From positions 1-64,000 of the forward strand of contig NZ_LFVY01000023.1 in assembly GCF_001050155.1 (NCBI RefSeq): DNA of 64,000 bases. Reading direction: 5' to 3'. The notes beneath the pieces were generated by a model. It was not told the DNA's origin. It saw only the letters and a list, made by a program, of their open reading frames with translations, and did not search any database. Position 1 is the stretch's first letter; every line of letters begins with the position of its first letter. The translations under genes and the position numbers were made by a program. Below are positions 47,850 through 56,367 of the stretch, in pieces. Source of the stretch: Nitratireductor soli. Lineage in GTDB: Bacteria > Pseudomonadota > Alphaproteobacteria > Rhizobiales > Rhizobiaceae.

Positions 47850-47873
47850 AATCATTAGTTTATGCTAATGATT
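47850..47873. promoter_or_regulatory. Palindrome before the second arsR gene, candidate operator
   Basis: AATCATTAG-tttatg-CTAATGATT, perfect nine-base arms, ending four bases before the arsR start codon. Unlike the operator of the first arsR cassette, so the two regulators should not cross-talk. Confidence 0.7.
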
Positions 47874-47877
47874 AGTT

Positions 47878-48195
47878 ATGACTTATGATTATGTGCAGAT
47901 TTCGGCCTTGGCCGATCCAACCCGCCGGGCAGTGTTCGCGCTTGTGGCTGAGCAGCCGCGCTCTGTCGCGGATATCACGCGCGCCCTGCCGGTGACCCAG
48001 TCGGCGGTCTCGCAGCACCTGAAGGTGCTGAGGGAAGCGCAACTCGTCCGCAGTGAGCCGAAGGGCGCCAGCAACATCTATCACATCGACCCTGCCGGCC
48101 TCGGCCGCATGCGCGCCTGGCTCGACAGCCTGTGGAGCGACGCTCTGGGGGAATTCAAAAGTCACGTGGAAGCAAGCCAGGAGGACGATTTATGA
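47878..48195 (+). CDS. ArsR-type transcriptional regulator
   Basis: 105 residues: QISALADPTRRAVFALVAEQPRSVADITRAL, recognition helix VTQSAVSQHLKVLREAQLV, wing RSEPKGASNIYHIDPAGLG. No metal-site cysteines. No Shine-Dalgarno is visible in front of ATG 47878; the palindrome ends there, so the message may be leaderless or have a very short leader. Overlaps the next SRPBCC gene by four bases, hence a co-translated regulator-effector pair. Confidence 0.92.
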   Translation: MTYDYVQISALADPTRRAVFALVAEQPRSVADITRALPVTQSAVSQHLKVLREAQLVRSEPKGASNIYHIDPAGLGRMRAWLDSLWSDALGEFKSHVEASQEDDL

Positions 48196-48674
48196 GCAAA
48201 ACCATCGCACCGGCGCCCGTGCGCCGCGCCGTCACCGTGAAGGCGCCCCAGGCGCGCGCCTTCGAGGCCTTCACCGCCGATATGGGGCGCTGGTGGCCCA
48301 AGCAGTACAGCGTCGGCTCCGCCCCGCACAAGACAGCGACGCTGGAGGCGCGCGTCGGCGGACGCTGGTACGAAACGGGTGAAGACGGCAGCGAGTGCCT
48401 CTGGGGCGAAGTGCTGGCTTGGGAACCGCCATCCCGTATGGTGCTTGCATGGCGCATCAGCGCCGACTGGAAGTATGACCCTGCCATCCACACCGAGGTG
48501 GAGGTGCGTTTCATACCCCTGACCCAGGGTGGCACCCGCGTCGAACTCGAGCACCGGCTCCTGGAGAACCTGGGCGTTGGGGAGGAAGCCTCCCGCACCA
48601 GCTTCGAATCCGACCACGGCTGGGGGTGGCTGCTCGACGGCTATGCGGCGGTCGCCGATGCCACGGTCGCCTGA
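48192..48674 (+). CDS. SRPBCC (AHSA1-like) domain protein
   Basis: 160 residues: RRAVTVKAPQARAFEAFTADMGRWWP, VGGRWYETGEDGSECLWGEVLAWEPP, LVLAW-type MVLAWRISADW and a closing GWGWLLDGYAAV helix. The WWPK start and the GEDG turn are usual in ArsR-linked SRPBCC proteins. ATG 48192 follows AGGAGGA and lies within the arsR stop (ATGA). Ligand unknown. Confidence 0.9.
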   Translation: MSKTIAPAPVRRAVTVKAPQARAFEAFTADMGRWWPKQYSVGSAPHKTATLEARVGGRWYETGEDGSECLWGEVLAWEPPSRMVLAWRISADWKYDPAIHTEVEVRFIPLTQGGTRVELEHRLLENLGVGEEASRTSFESDHGWGWLLDGYAAVADATVA

Positions 48675-48746
48675 AAGGCGTTGGAAAAACCGCTTCCTCG
48701 GCGGGCGGCGAATTGACGCTCGCCCGCTGAGGCGTCAGATAGGAGC

Positions 48747-49232
48747 ATGGTCAGCTCATCCTTCCCCATGCCCGTGATCGGAACCACCATCGGCGTCGTC
48801 CGCCTGCCGCACAGCGACGGGCTGCCGCTGCCGGCCTATGAAACCGCTGGTGCTGCCGGCATGGATTTGCGCGCCGCCGTGCCGGAAGACCGCCGCATCG
48901 TGCTCCTGCCCGGCCGCCGCGTCCTGGTGCCGACCGGCTTCACACTGGAAATTCCGGAAGGCTTCGAGGGCCAGGTCAGGCCGCGCTCCGGTCTCGCCCT
49001 GAAACACGGCATCACCTGCCTCAACGCGCCCGGCACGATCGATGCCGATTATCGCGGCGAGGTGCAGGTGCTGCTGATCAACCATGGCGAGGACGATTTC
49101 GCCATCACGCGCGGCCTGCGCATCGCCCAGCTTCTGATCGCGCCCGTCTGCCGGGCGATGGTCGAGGAACGCAGCCATGCCGGAGAAACCGTGCGCGGCT
49201 CCGGCGGCTTCGGTTCCACCGGCGTCGCCTGA
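48747..49232 (+). CDS. dut: dUTP diphosphatase
   Basis: Trimeric dUTPase, about 161 residues; removes dUTP and makes dUMP for thymidylate synthesis. All five motifs are visible: [44 protein letters not shown] and [10 protein letters not shown]. The start is either ATG 48747, whose AGGAG is only one base away, or ATG 48768, which lacks a clear ribosome site. In many rhizobia dut directly follows coaBC; here 7.3 kb separate them. Confidence 0.94.
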   Translation: MVSSSFPMPVIGTTIGVVRLPHSDGLPLPAYETAGAAGMDLRAAVPEDRRIVLLPGRRVLVPTGFTLEIPEGFEGQVRPRSGLALKHGITCLNAPGTIDADYRGEVQVLLINHGEDDFAITRGLRIAQLLIAPVCRAMVEERSHAGETVRGSGGFGSTGVA

Positions 49233-49462
49233 AGCACCCGTTCGGCCGGCGCTCACTCATACTTTCGTATAACAGAATGGCTGAAACTGCCGCGACGTAA
49301 GGCTTTGCGGCGGCATCACCGGGTCATTTTCCGCATTGAAATTACCCTCTACGCCCTTTATTCGCCGCTTTCCGGTTGGCAAGGGCGTGCTGTGGTCTAC
49401 AGTCCCCCGATGGCTTGGGCCCACGGGCTTGCCAGCAACGTTCGATAGTGGAGGAGACAACG

Positions 49463-50419
49463 ATGTTTCACGCAAGCAGGAAAATTTTCGCAGCCGGCGC
49501 GGTCGCGCTGTCGCTGGGCCTGGCGCCGAGCGGCGCGGTGGCGCAGGAATTCGTCAACGTTCTGACCGGCGGCACGTCGGGGGTCTACTACCCGCTCGGC
49601 GCGCAGCTCGCCAAGATCTACGGCGAGAAGATCGACGGCGTGCGCACGCAGGTGCAATCGACCAAGGCTTCGGTCGAGAACCTCAACCTTTTGCAACAGG
49701 GGAAGGGCGAGATCGCCTTCGCGCTTGGCGATTCCGTCAAATCGGCCTGGGAAGGCGACGCGGAAGCAGGCTTCTCGGCCAAGCTCGACAAGCTGCGCGG
49801 GATCGCCGCCATCTATCCCAACTACATCCAGATCGTCGCCTCGAAGGAGTCGGGCATCAAGGATTTTGCCGACATGAAGGGCAAGGGCTTGTCGGTCGGC
49901 GCACCGAAATCGGGCACGGAGCTCAACGCCCGGCAGATTTTCGAGGCGATGGGCATGAGCTATGACGATCTCGGCCGGACCGAGTATCTGCCGTTCGGCG
50001 AATCGGTCGAGCTGATCAAGAACCGCCAGCTGGACGCCACGCTGCAGTCGGCCGGGCTGGGCGTCGCCTCGATCAAGGACCTGGCGCTGTCGCAGCCGGT
50101 CACGGTCGTTTCGGTGCCGGCCTCGGTCGCCGAGACGCTCGGCGCGCCGTTCCTGGCGGCGACCATCCCCGCCGGCACCTATGAGGGCCAGACCGAGGAT
50201 GTGCCGACGCTGGCCATCACCAACATCCTCGTCACCCATTCGGACGTCTCGGACGACGTGGCCTATGAGATGACCAAGCAATTGTTCGAGAACCTGCCGG
50301 AGATGGTGGCCGCACACGCCGCCGCCAAGGCGATGTCGGCGGAGAACGGCGCGAAGGGATTGCCGCTGCCGCTGCATCCGGGCGCAGAGCGCTACTACAA
50401 GGAAAAGGGCCTCCTCTAG
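49463..50419 (+). CDS. TAXI family TRAP transporter solute-binding protein
   Basis: 318 residues, periplasmic. Signal peptide 1-27 (ending SGAVA|QE), then the TAXI opening FVNVLTGGTSGVYYPLGAQLAKIYGE, QSTKASVENLNLLQQGKGEIAFALGDS and KGLSVGAPKSGTELNARQI. These proteins deliver dicarboxylates or glutamate-type substrates to a fused TRAP permease; this substrate is unknown. ATG 49463 follows GGAGGAGA. An intrinsic-terminator-like hairpin sits after the stop, ahead of the permease gene. Confidence 0.93.
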   Translation: MFHASRKIFAAGAVALSLGLAPSGAVAQEFVNVLTGGTSGVYYPLGAQLAKIYGEKIDGVRTQVQSTKASVENLNLLQQGKGEIAFALGDSVKSAWEGDAEAGFSAKLDKLRGIAAIYPNYIQIVASKESGIKDFADMKGKGLSVGAPKSGTELNARQIFEAMGMSYDDLGRTEYLPFGESVELIKNRQLDATLQSAGLGVASIKDLALSQPVTVVSVPASVAETLGAPFLAATIPAGTYEGQTEDVPTLAITNILVTHSDVSDDVAYEMTKQLFENLPEMVAAHAAAKAMSAENGAKGLPLPLHPGAERYYKEKGLL

Positions 50420-50431
50420 AGGCGCCAACCC

Positions 50432-50464
50432 GAGCCCCGCCCAGCTGATGGACGGGGCTCTTTT
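50432..50464 (+). terminator. Terminator-like hairpin between TAXI binding protein and permease
   Basis: GAGCCCCG (50432-50439) and CGGGGCTC (50453-50460) pair across a 13-base loop and are followed by TTTTG. It should partly end transcription after the binding-protein gene, so that the permease is made at a lower level. Confidence 0.75.
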
Positions 50465-50580
50465 GTCTGTTCTGTCCAACGTGACAGGAGCGATTGCCAC
50501 GAAGCGTCCCGGTTTCCGGTGGGAGGACCGTCGACCGGAAAAAACGCGGGGGCTGAAAATTGGGGAATGCGGAGCGCCCG

Positions 50581-52701
50581 ATGACGAACATCCAGCAGGG
50601 CCAGGCGGAAAGCCTGGCCGCGCCAGAGCTTTTAGAGACCACCCATGGCGAATTCGGCGCCGACCGGATCGGCCGTGTCCTGTTCTGGATCGCCGTCGCC
50701 TTCTCGCTGTACCAGATCGCCACCGCCGCCCACATCCTCAACCTGCCGAGCCAGGTGCAGCGGGCCTTCCATGTGGGCTTCCTGATGCTGCTCGTGTTCC
50801 CGCTGGTGGCGCAGGCGCGCGACAAGGCGCCGGCGCTCAAGGCGCTGGCCTGGGCGATGGCGGCGGCCGGGGTCGCCGTCGCGCTGTACCAGTATGTCGA
50901 GTACAAGCCGCTGCTGTTGCGCGCCGGCGATCCGCTGCCGCTCGACATCGTCTTCGGCGTCGTCGCGCTGTTTACCGTTTTCGCCGCCGCCTACGTGCTG
51001 ATGGGACCGGCCCTGCCGATCATCTCAGGCGCCTTTCTCGCCTATTGCCTGCTCGGGCAATATCTGCCGGCGCCGCTCAACCATCGCGGCTATGATTTCG
51101 CCCAGGTCATCGACCACATGGCCTATGGCACCGAGGGCATTTACGGCATCCCGGTCTACGTCTCGGCCACCTACATCTTCCTGTTCATCCTGTTCGGCTC
51201 GTTCCTCGAGCGCGCCGGCATGATCCGCCTGTTCACCGACGTCTCGCTCGGCCTTGTCGGCCATGCGCGCGGCGGAGCGGCGAAGGTGTCGGTCATCTCG
51301 TCGGGCCTGATGGGCACGATCTCGGGTTCGGGCGTCGCCAATGTGGTCACCACCGGCCAGTTCACCATTCCGCTGATGAAGCGCTTCGGCTATCGCGCCG
51401 CTTTTGCCGGCGGGGTCGAATCGACCGCCTCCATGGGCGGGCAGATCATGCCGCCGGTGATGGGCGCCGTCGCCTTCATCATGGCCGAGACGCTGGGCAT
51501 CGAATATTACGAGGTGGTCAAGGCGGCGATCATCCCGGCCGTGCTCTATTTCGCCTCGGCCTTCTGGATGGTGCATCTGGAAGCCGGCAAACACGGCCTC
51601 TACGGCCTGCCCCGCTCGGAGCTGCCTTCGGCACGCGCCGCGCTCAGGAAGGGCTGGTATCTGATCCTGCCGCTCGCCGTGCTCGTCTATCTGCTGTTTT
51701 CCGGCTACACGCCGCTGTTTGCCGGGACGATCGGCCTGTCGCTGACGGTGCTCCTGATCCTCGGCGGCTCGGTGGCGCTTGGCCTGCCCTCGCAGATCCT
51801 GCGCATCATCTTCTGGATCGGCCTCGGGCTGGTCGCCGCCAGCTTCTTCCGCTTCGGCATCAACGCCATCCTCGCCGCCGCCGGCCTGCTGATCCTCGCC
51901 AATATCTTCGTCGACGGCGGCCGCAAGACGCTGGCGCTGTGCCGCGATTCCCTTGCCGAAGGCGCCAAGACGGCGCTGCCCGTCGGCGTGGCCTGCGCCG
52001 TGGTCGGCATCATCATCGGCACGATGACCCTGACGGGCGTGGCCAACACGTTCGGCCAGTTCATCGTTTCGGTCGGCCAGACGAGCCTGTTCCTGTCGCT
52101 GGTGCTGACGATGATCACCTGCATCGTGCTGGGCATGGGCATCCCGACCATTCCCAACTACATCATCACCTCGACCATCGCCGGCCCTGCGCTGTTAACG
52201 CTCGGCGTGCCGCTGATCGTCAGCCACATGTTCGTCTTCTATTTCGGCATCCTGGCCGACCTGACGCCGCCCGTGGCGCTCGCCTGCTTCGCCGCCGGGC
52301 CGATCGCCAAGGAGAGCGGGCTGAAAATCTCGATGGAGGCGATCAAGGTCGCCGCGGCCGGTTTCGTCATCCCGTTCATGGCCGTCTACACGCCGGCGCT
52401 GATGCTGCAGGAAGGCGGGCCGCTGGCCGAGAGCATCGGTTATTATCCGGCTGTCGCCTATATCGTCTTCAAGACGCTGGTCGCCATCGCGCTGTGGGGG
52501 GCCGCGGTGATCGGCTTCCTGCGGGCCAGGATGACCCTATGGGAGCGCCTGCTGGCAGCCGTCGCCGCCTTCACGCTGGTCGCCGCGCTGCCGGCCACTG
52601 ACGAGATCGGCTTTGCGCTCGCCGCCCTGTTCCTCGGCCTGCACTGGTACCGCAGCCGAGGCGCCACGCCGACGCCGGCGGCCGAGCGGACGTTCAAATG
52701 A
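50581..52701 (+). CDS. TRAP transporter fused permease (DctQM fusion, TAXI type)
   Basis: 706-residue membrane protein joining small and large TRAP permeases. N-terminal DctQ-like part to about residue 150, then the DctM domain with GVANVVTTGQFTIPLMKRFGY, ESTASMGGQIMPPVMGAVAF and GMGIPTIPNYIITSTIAGPAL. The last 100 residues correspond to the DUF3394-like end. I use ATG 50581 (GGAG six bases upstream) over a TTG at 50560. Overlaps the next gene by four bases. Confidence 0.93.
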   Translation: MTNIQQGQAESLAAPELLETTHGEFGADRIGRVLFWIAVAFSLYQIATAAHILNLPSQVQRAFHVGFLMLLVFPLVAQARDKAPALKALAWAMAAAGVAVALYQYVEYKPLLLRAGDPLPLDIVFGVVALFTVFAAAYVLMGPALPIISGAFLAYCLLGQYLPAPLNHRGYDFAQVIDHMAYGTEGIYGIPVYVSATYIFLFILFGSFLERAGMIRLFTDVSLGLVGHARGGAAKVSVISSGLMGTISGSGVANVVTTGQFTIPLMKRFGYRAAFAGGVESTASMGGQIMPPVMGAVAFIMAETLGIEYYEVVKAAIIPAVLYFASAFWMVHLEAGKHGLYGLPRSELPSARAALRKGWYLILPLAVLVYLLFSGYTPLFAGTIGLSLTVLLILGGSVALGLPSQILRIIFWIGLGLVAASFFRFGINAILAAAGLLILANIFVDGGRKTLALCRDSLAEGAKTALPVGVACAVVGIIIGTMTLTGVANTFGQFIVSVGQTSLFLSLVLTMITCIVLGMGIPTIPNYIITSTIAGPALLTLGVPLIVSHMFVFYFGILADLTPPVALACFAAGPIAKESGLKISMEAIKVAAAGFVIPFMAVYTPALMLQEGGPLAESIGYYPAVAYIVFKTLVAIALWGAAVIGFLRARMTLWERLLAAVAAFTLVAALPATDEIGFALAALFLGLHWYRSRGATPTPAAERTFK

Positions 52702-53066
52702 GCCTGTGCGTCCTGGCGGGCGGCAAGGCGGCGACCATCGCCGCCACGCTGTTCACCCTGTCATGGACGCATTCGGTGGAGAAAATCCGCTGGGAGGAGG
52801 ACTGGCGGGTGACACCGGCCGGCCTCACCATTGTCGAAGCGCGCGTGCAAGGATCCGGCGCCGGCATGGAGCCGCCGGCCGACGCGCAGTTCAAGGATGG
52901 ATGGTGGGTTTATGTGCCGGCCTTGCCTGCCTTGCCGGAGGTGCGGCTGGCGGCATCGGGTGCGACCGGCGCGGGATGGCGTCTGTGCGCCGAAGGCCGG
53001 TGCATGATCCTCGGCGCGTCCCCCGATGCGCCGGTGGTCCTCAAGCCCTGCAACACAGCGCAGTGA
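52698..53066 (+). CDS. DUF1850 domain protein of the TAXI-TRAP operon
   Basis: 122 residues with the DUF1850 core FTLSWTHSVEKIRWEEDWRVT. The N-terminus looks like an uncleaved or weak signal (CVLAGGKAATIAATLFTL). Three cysteines lie near the end (LCAEGRCM, PCNT). DUF1850 genes recur next to TAXI-TRAP permeases, suggesting an accessory role in that transporter; mechanism unknown. ATGA overlap with the permease gene. Confidence 0.88.
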   Translation: MSLCVLAGGKAATIAATLFTLSWTHSVEKIRWEEDWRVTPAGLTIVEARVQGSGAGMEPPADAQFKDGWWVYVPALPALPEVRLAASGATGAGWRLCAEGRCMILGASPDAPVVLKPCNTAQ

Positions 53067-53073
53067 TTGACGC

Positions 53074-53211
53074 TCAGGCGTGCGCCGAGCCGCCACGCTT
53101 GGCGCAGGCCGGTCCCGGGCCGCGCATGTAGTGGCGCTCGGGATGGTAACGCGGGGCGAGAAACCCGCGGATAAGGCTGACGATACGCACTAACGGTCCC
53201 AACAGTCCCAT
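53074..53211 (-). CDS. Small hypothetical protein (45 residues)
   Basis: Begins MGLLGPLVRIVSLIRGFLAP, an amphipathic helix, then a basic segment with RYHPERHYMRGPG and one Cys. GAAAAGAGA precedes ATG 53211. It is convergent with the DUF1850 gene with only seven bases between stops. I recall similar short proteins in rhizobia but cannot name a family; it may be a real small protein or chance. Confidence 0.4.
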   Translation of the reverse strand: MGLLGPLVRIVSLIRGFLAPRYHPERHYMRGPGPACAKRGGSAHA

Positions 53212-53646
53212 TGTCTCTTTTCCAGGCTGCCGACGACCCCTCCTTGCCGTCGAATTCCACATTCGCATTCCTTACGCTCGCGGAATGAATACTCCATGAA
53301 CGAAAGGCCTGTTTAGCCGGCCTTCAATGGCCGAAAGGTGGATGAATCGCGGCAAACCGGGGGCAGGAGACGGTTGGTGGGCGGCTGTTGCGGGAAAGCC
53401 ACAGACGTTGGGTCCACAGTTGCGATTTGCCGTGGCGTCCCTTCGCGCCCCCCTCTGCCCTGCCGGGCATCTCCCCCTCAAGGGGGGAGATTGTCACTTC
53501 ATCGACGTTTCGCCTGATTTTTCGAGGTCGAAGATTGGTGAAATCGGCCATGACAGCCAATCTCCCCACCTGTGGGGGAGATGCCCGGCAGGGCAGAGGG
53601 GCGCGCGAAGGAGCGCGACCTGTATCGCAACTGTAGAATCAGGCGC
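53212..53646. other. 435-bp intergenic region dominated by a palindromic repeat
   Basis: From the small hypothetical gene to the 3' end of an ArsR-type gene. Over half is the element at 53414-53636; the remainder (53212-53413) shows no coding frame and no clear promoter apart from sequence before the small gene. Confidence 0.6.
53414..53636. repeat. Palindromic repeat element with imperfect arms of about 60-70 bp
   Basis: CACAGTTGCGAT ... CCTCTGCCCTGCCGGGCATCTCCC at the left returns as its reverse complement at the right (GGGGAGATGCCCGGCAGGGC ... ATCGCAACTGTAG). The best arm block is about 30 bases with very few mismatches; outer parts are more diverged. Inner sub-hairpins CCCCCTCAAGGGGGG and CCCCACCTGTGGGG are present. 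Right end is 11 bases from the ArsR-type stop. This is a repeat type I recall from Mesorhizobium. Confidence 0.8.
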
Positions 53647-54327
53647 TCAGTCCCGCAGCATCAGGGCAAAGGATTGCCGTCCGGGCGGCGTGAAGCGGAT
53701 GATGCGCGTGCCCTTCTCGCGCCGGGCCCATTTCAGCGCGACGAACCGCTCGAAGATCGCGGCGCCGAGGCTGCCCGCCAGATGCGAGCGGCGCACGCTC
53801 CAGTCGAGGCAGGCGCGGCAGACCGGCCGGCGCTTGCCCTGCATGGCGGCAAGGTCGATGCCGAAATCGCAGAAGAACGCCGTCCCCCGTTTCGTCAGGG
53901 CGACATCGTCGCCGTTGACCGCAAGCAAGTCGCGTTCGACAAACGCATCGAACATGGCGACGCCCATCTCGCCGGCCAGATGGTCGTAGCAGATGCGCGC
54001 CTCGCGCATGGCGTTGTCGCGTGGGCCCGGCAGCACCTTTTTCGGCCCGAGGGCCGCCGCCACACCCATGATCACCTCCAGCATGCCCGCCACCTGATGG
54101 TCGGCCAGCGCGTAATAGCGATGCCGGCCCTGGCGCGTCATGCGCATCAGCCCGCCCGCGCTGAGTTTTGCCAGATGCGCGCTCGCCGTCGGCAGCGTGA
54201 CGCCGGCCTCCAGTGCCAGCTCGCTGGCCGTCAACGCCGCGCCGTTCATCAGCGCCGCCAGCATGTTGGCGCGCGCCGGATCGCCGACGAGGCTGGCAAT
54301 CTGGGCGAGATCCGTTCCTGCTTTCAT
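53647..54327 (-). CDS. ArsR-type winged helix regulator with C-terminal extension
   Basis: 226 residues. The N-terminal 100 form the DNA-binding domain (LVGDPARANMLAALMNGAALTASELALEAGV, recognition helix TLPTASAHLAKLSAGGLM, wing RQGRHRYYAL). The extension includes GPRDNAMREARICYDHLAGEMGVAMFDAFV and a CRACLDWSVRRSHLAGSLGAAIF segment with a C-x2-C pair, found in a subgroup of long ArsR proteins. Metal or thiol sensing by those cysteines is possible. Divergent from the DUF1127 gene; probably controls it or the genes after. Confidence 0.9.
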   Translation of the reverse strand: MKAGTDLAQIASLVGDPARANMLAALMNGAALTASELALEAGVTLPTASAHLAKLSAGGLMRMTRQGRHRYYALADHQVAGMLEVIMGVAAALGPKKVLPGPRDNAMREARICYDHLAGEMGVAMFDAFVERDLLAVNGDDVALTKRGTAFFCDFGIDLAAMQGKRRPVCRACLDWSVRRSHLAGSLGAAIFERFVALKWARREKGTRIIRFTPPGRQSFALMLRD

Positions 54328-54397
54328 AGTTCGATGCTAACCGAAGTGTTGATGTTGGGCAAACGCTATTCTGTAAGCATAGAAAAGCGAGAAAGCG

Positions 54398-54625
54398 ATG
54401 CGAAACATGACCCGAACCCTCAAGCTGCCTTTCATTCGGGGCGCGGTGTGGCTCCACAGTGTCGGCGTTCTGCTGCGGGCGGCCTTTCGCCGCTTCGTTC
54501 TCGCCTCCGAGCGCTATCGCCAGCGCCGGCATCTCGATGAGCTCGACGACCACCAACTCGCCGATGTCGGCCTCACCCGGCGGGATGTGGCGCGCGAATG
54601 CGCAAAACCCTTCTGGGGAGCCTAG
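54398..54625 (+). CDS. DUF1127 (YjiS-like) small basic protein
   Basis: 75 residues with a C-terminal DUF1127 motif RHLDELDDHQLADVGLTRRDVARE and a basic N-terminal helix. Small DUF1127 proteins in rhizobia have been linked to RNA turnover and phosphate/carbon regulation (known for Agrobacterium); here the role is inferred only. Leads a group of small proteins on the plus strand, divergent from the ArsR-type gene. Confidence 0.85.
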   Translation: MRNMTRTLKLPFIRGAVWLHSVGVLLRAAFRRFVLASERYRQRRHLDELDDHQLADVGLTRRDVARECAKPFWGA

Positions 54626-54694
54626 CTCACATCGCAGTCCCATATTTCCATGCCGAACGAAGCATGGCAGCATTCCAGACCGAAGGAGATTTCC

Positions 54695-55027
54695 ATGAGC
54701 ATCACCTGTTTCATCCGCTACGAGATCGACCCGTTCAAGCGCGAGGCGTTCGAGGCCTATGCGCGCAATTGGGGACAGGCGATCCCGCGCGCCGGCGCCG
54801 ATCTGATCGGCTATTTCGCTCCGCATGAAGGTTCGGCGACCACCGCCTACGGCGTCTACACCATCGACAGCCTGGCGGCCTATGAAGCCTATCGCGCCCG
54901 GCTCGCCGCCAGTCCCGAGGGACGGGAAAACTATGAATTCGCCAAGCGCGAACGCTTCATCCTGAAGGAGGATCGGATTTTCCTGAAGCGCGCCTCCGCA
55001 CCGCACAGCGCACGGGTGCCGGCATGA
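54695..55027 (+). CDS. NIPSNAP family protein
   Basis: 110 residues: [44 protein letters not shown] and [14 protein letters not shown] are the NIPSNAP ferredoxin-like fold pattern. Function of bacterial members is not settled. ATG 54695 after AAGGAG; a longer frame from 54650 lacks support. It overlaps the following monooxygenase-like gene by four bases, so the two dimeric alpha-beta barrel proteins are made together. Confidence 0.88.
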   Translation: MSITCFIRYEIDPFKREAFEAYARNWGQAIPRAGADLIGYFAPHEGSATTAYGVYTIDSLAAYEAYRARLAASPEGRENYEFAKRERFILKEDRIFLKRASAPHSARVPA

Positions 55028-55371
55028 TCGCCGTCATCTTCGAGGTGGAACCGGCCGACGGCAGGCGCGATGCCTATCTCGGCATCGCCGCCGAGCTGCG
55101 CCCGCTGCTCGACGGCATGGACGGCTTCATCTCCATCGAGCGCTTCCAGAGCCTCAACGACGAAAACCGCATCCTGTCGCTGTCCTTCTGGCGCGACGAG
55201 GAAGCGGTGAAGGCGTGGCGCAATACGGAGGAACACCGCCAGGCACAACGGGCCGGGCGCGGCGGCATATTTGCCGGCTACCGGCTGCGCATCGCCCATG
55301 TGGTGCGCGACTACGGCATGACCGAACGGGCGGAAGCGCCGGAAGACAGCCGCGCGGTGCATGATGCCTGA
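55024..55371 (+). CDS. Antibiotic biosynthesis monooxygenase (ABM) domain protein
   Basis: 115 residues: [67 protein letters not shown] and a [13 protein letters not shown] tail. ABM domains include heme-degrading IsdG-type enzymes and quinol oxygenases; the strand [18 protein letters not shown] fits the general family. Placed next to the iron-regulated mbfA, but the Asn/His/Trp triad of heme oxygenases is not convincing, so substrate is open. Confidence 0.88.
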   Translation: MIAVIFEVEPADGRRDAYLGIAAELRPLLDGMDGFISIERFQSLNDENRILSLSFWRDEEAVKAWRNTEEHRQAQRAGRGGIFAGYRLRIAHVVRDYGMTERAEAPEDSRAVHDA

Positions 55372-55380
55372 CGGACCCCG

Positions 55381-56364
55381 TCAGGCGTTGCCGATCAGCA
55401 TGCCGGCGGCGAAGACCAGCGCGCCGCCCAGCACCACCTGGAAGGTGGCGCGGCTCCACGGGGTCTCCATGTAGCGGTTCTGGATCCAGGCGATCGCCCA
55501 CAGCTCGATGAAGACGACGATGAAGGCGATCAGCGTCGCGGTCCAGAAATGCGGGATCAGGTAGGGCAGGGCGTGGCCGAGACCACCCAGCGTCGTCATC
55601 AGACCGGTGGTCACGCCGCGCTTGATCGGCGAGCCGCGGCCGGAGATGACGCCGTCATCCGAGGCGACCTCGGTGAAGCCCATCGAAATGCCCGCTCCGA
55701 TGGAGGCAGCGAGGCCGACCAGGAAGGTCTGCCAGGTGTCGCCGGTGGCGAACGCCGCTGCGAAGATCGGCGCCAGCGTCGAGACCGAGCCGTCCATCAG
55801 ACCGGCAAGGCCCGGCTGCACGTAAGTCAGGATGAACTGCTTGTGCGCGGCGCCATCCTCCTCGGCGCGTTCCTCGCCGCCCAGATGCTTCTCCGACAGG
55901 CGGCGGGCGAGCGATTCATGGCTCTTTTCCGCCGCCGCCAGATCGCCGAGCAGCTTGCGCGTGCCGGCGTCTTCGGTTCGCTTGGCGGCCTCGATGTAGA
56001 AGCGGTGCGCCTGCTCCTCCATCGTCTCGGCCTGGGCGCGCACCTTGTCGAGGCCGAGCGGCCGCACCAGCCAGTCGGGCTTGCGCTCGTAATAACCGCG
56101 CACATGCTCGCGGCGGATCAGCGGAATGCGCTCGCCAAAGCGTTTTTGATGCAGGGCGATGAGAGCGGCGCGGTGCCCGTCCTCCTCGGCCGCCATCTCG
56201 TCGAAGACCGCCGCCGAATGGGGAAAGTCATCGCGCAGGCCGTCGGCATAGGCGCGATAGATGCGCCCGTCATCCTCCTCGGAGGAAATCGCCAAAGCGA
56301 GGATTTCCTGCTCGGTGAGAGAAGAGAAGGGGCGGCGCTGAGCGCCGAAGAAACGAGACAGCAT
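55381..56364 (-). CDS. mbfA: Membrane-bound ferritin-like iron exporter MbfA
   Basis: 327 residues: N-terminal ferritin-like diiron domain (Glu-rich helices EEDDGRIYRAYADGL, EMAAEEDGHRAALIALH, EEQAHRFYIEAAKRTED and AAEKSHESLARRL, residues 30-160) fused to a VIT1/CCC1-like membrane part with four or five helices (GLMDGSVSTLAPIFAAAF, VGLAASIGAGISMGFTEVASDDG). MbfA exports iron and protects from peroxide stress in Agrobacterium and Bradyrhizobium, under Irr. The promoter carries a perfect Irr-type element, see next entries. Confidence 0.95.
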   Translation of the reverse strand: MLSRFFGAQRRPFSSLTEQEILALAISSEEDDGRIYRAYADGLRDDFPHSAAVFDEMAAEEDGHRAALIALHQKRFGERIPLIRREHVRGYYERKPDWLVRPLGLDKVRAQAETMEEQAHRFYIEAAKRTEDAGTRKLLGDLAAAEKSHESLARRLSEKHLGGEERAEEDGAAHKQFILTYVQPGLAGLMDGSVSTLAPIFAAAFATGDTWQTFLVGLAASIGAGISMGFTEVASDDGVISGRGSPIKRGVTTGLMTTLGGLGHALPYLIPHFWTATLIAFIVVFIELWAIAWIQNRYMETPWSRATFQVVLGGALVFAAGMLIGNA

Positions 56365-56367
56365 TTG

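Noticed and set aside
55024-55371. IsdG-like heme-degrading enzyme next to mbfA
   Set aside because: General ABM fold only; the Asn-Trp-His catalytic set is not convincing, and the gene is on the other strand from mbfA.
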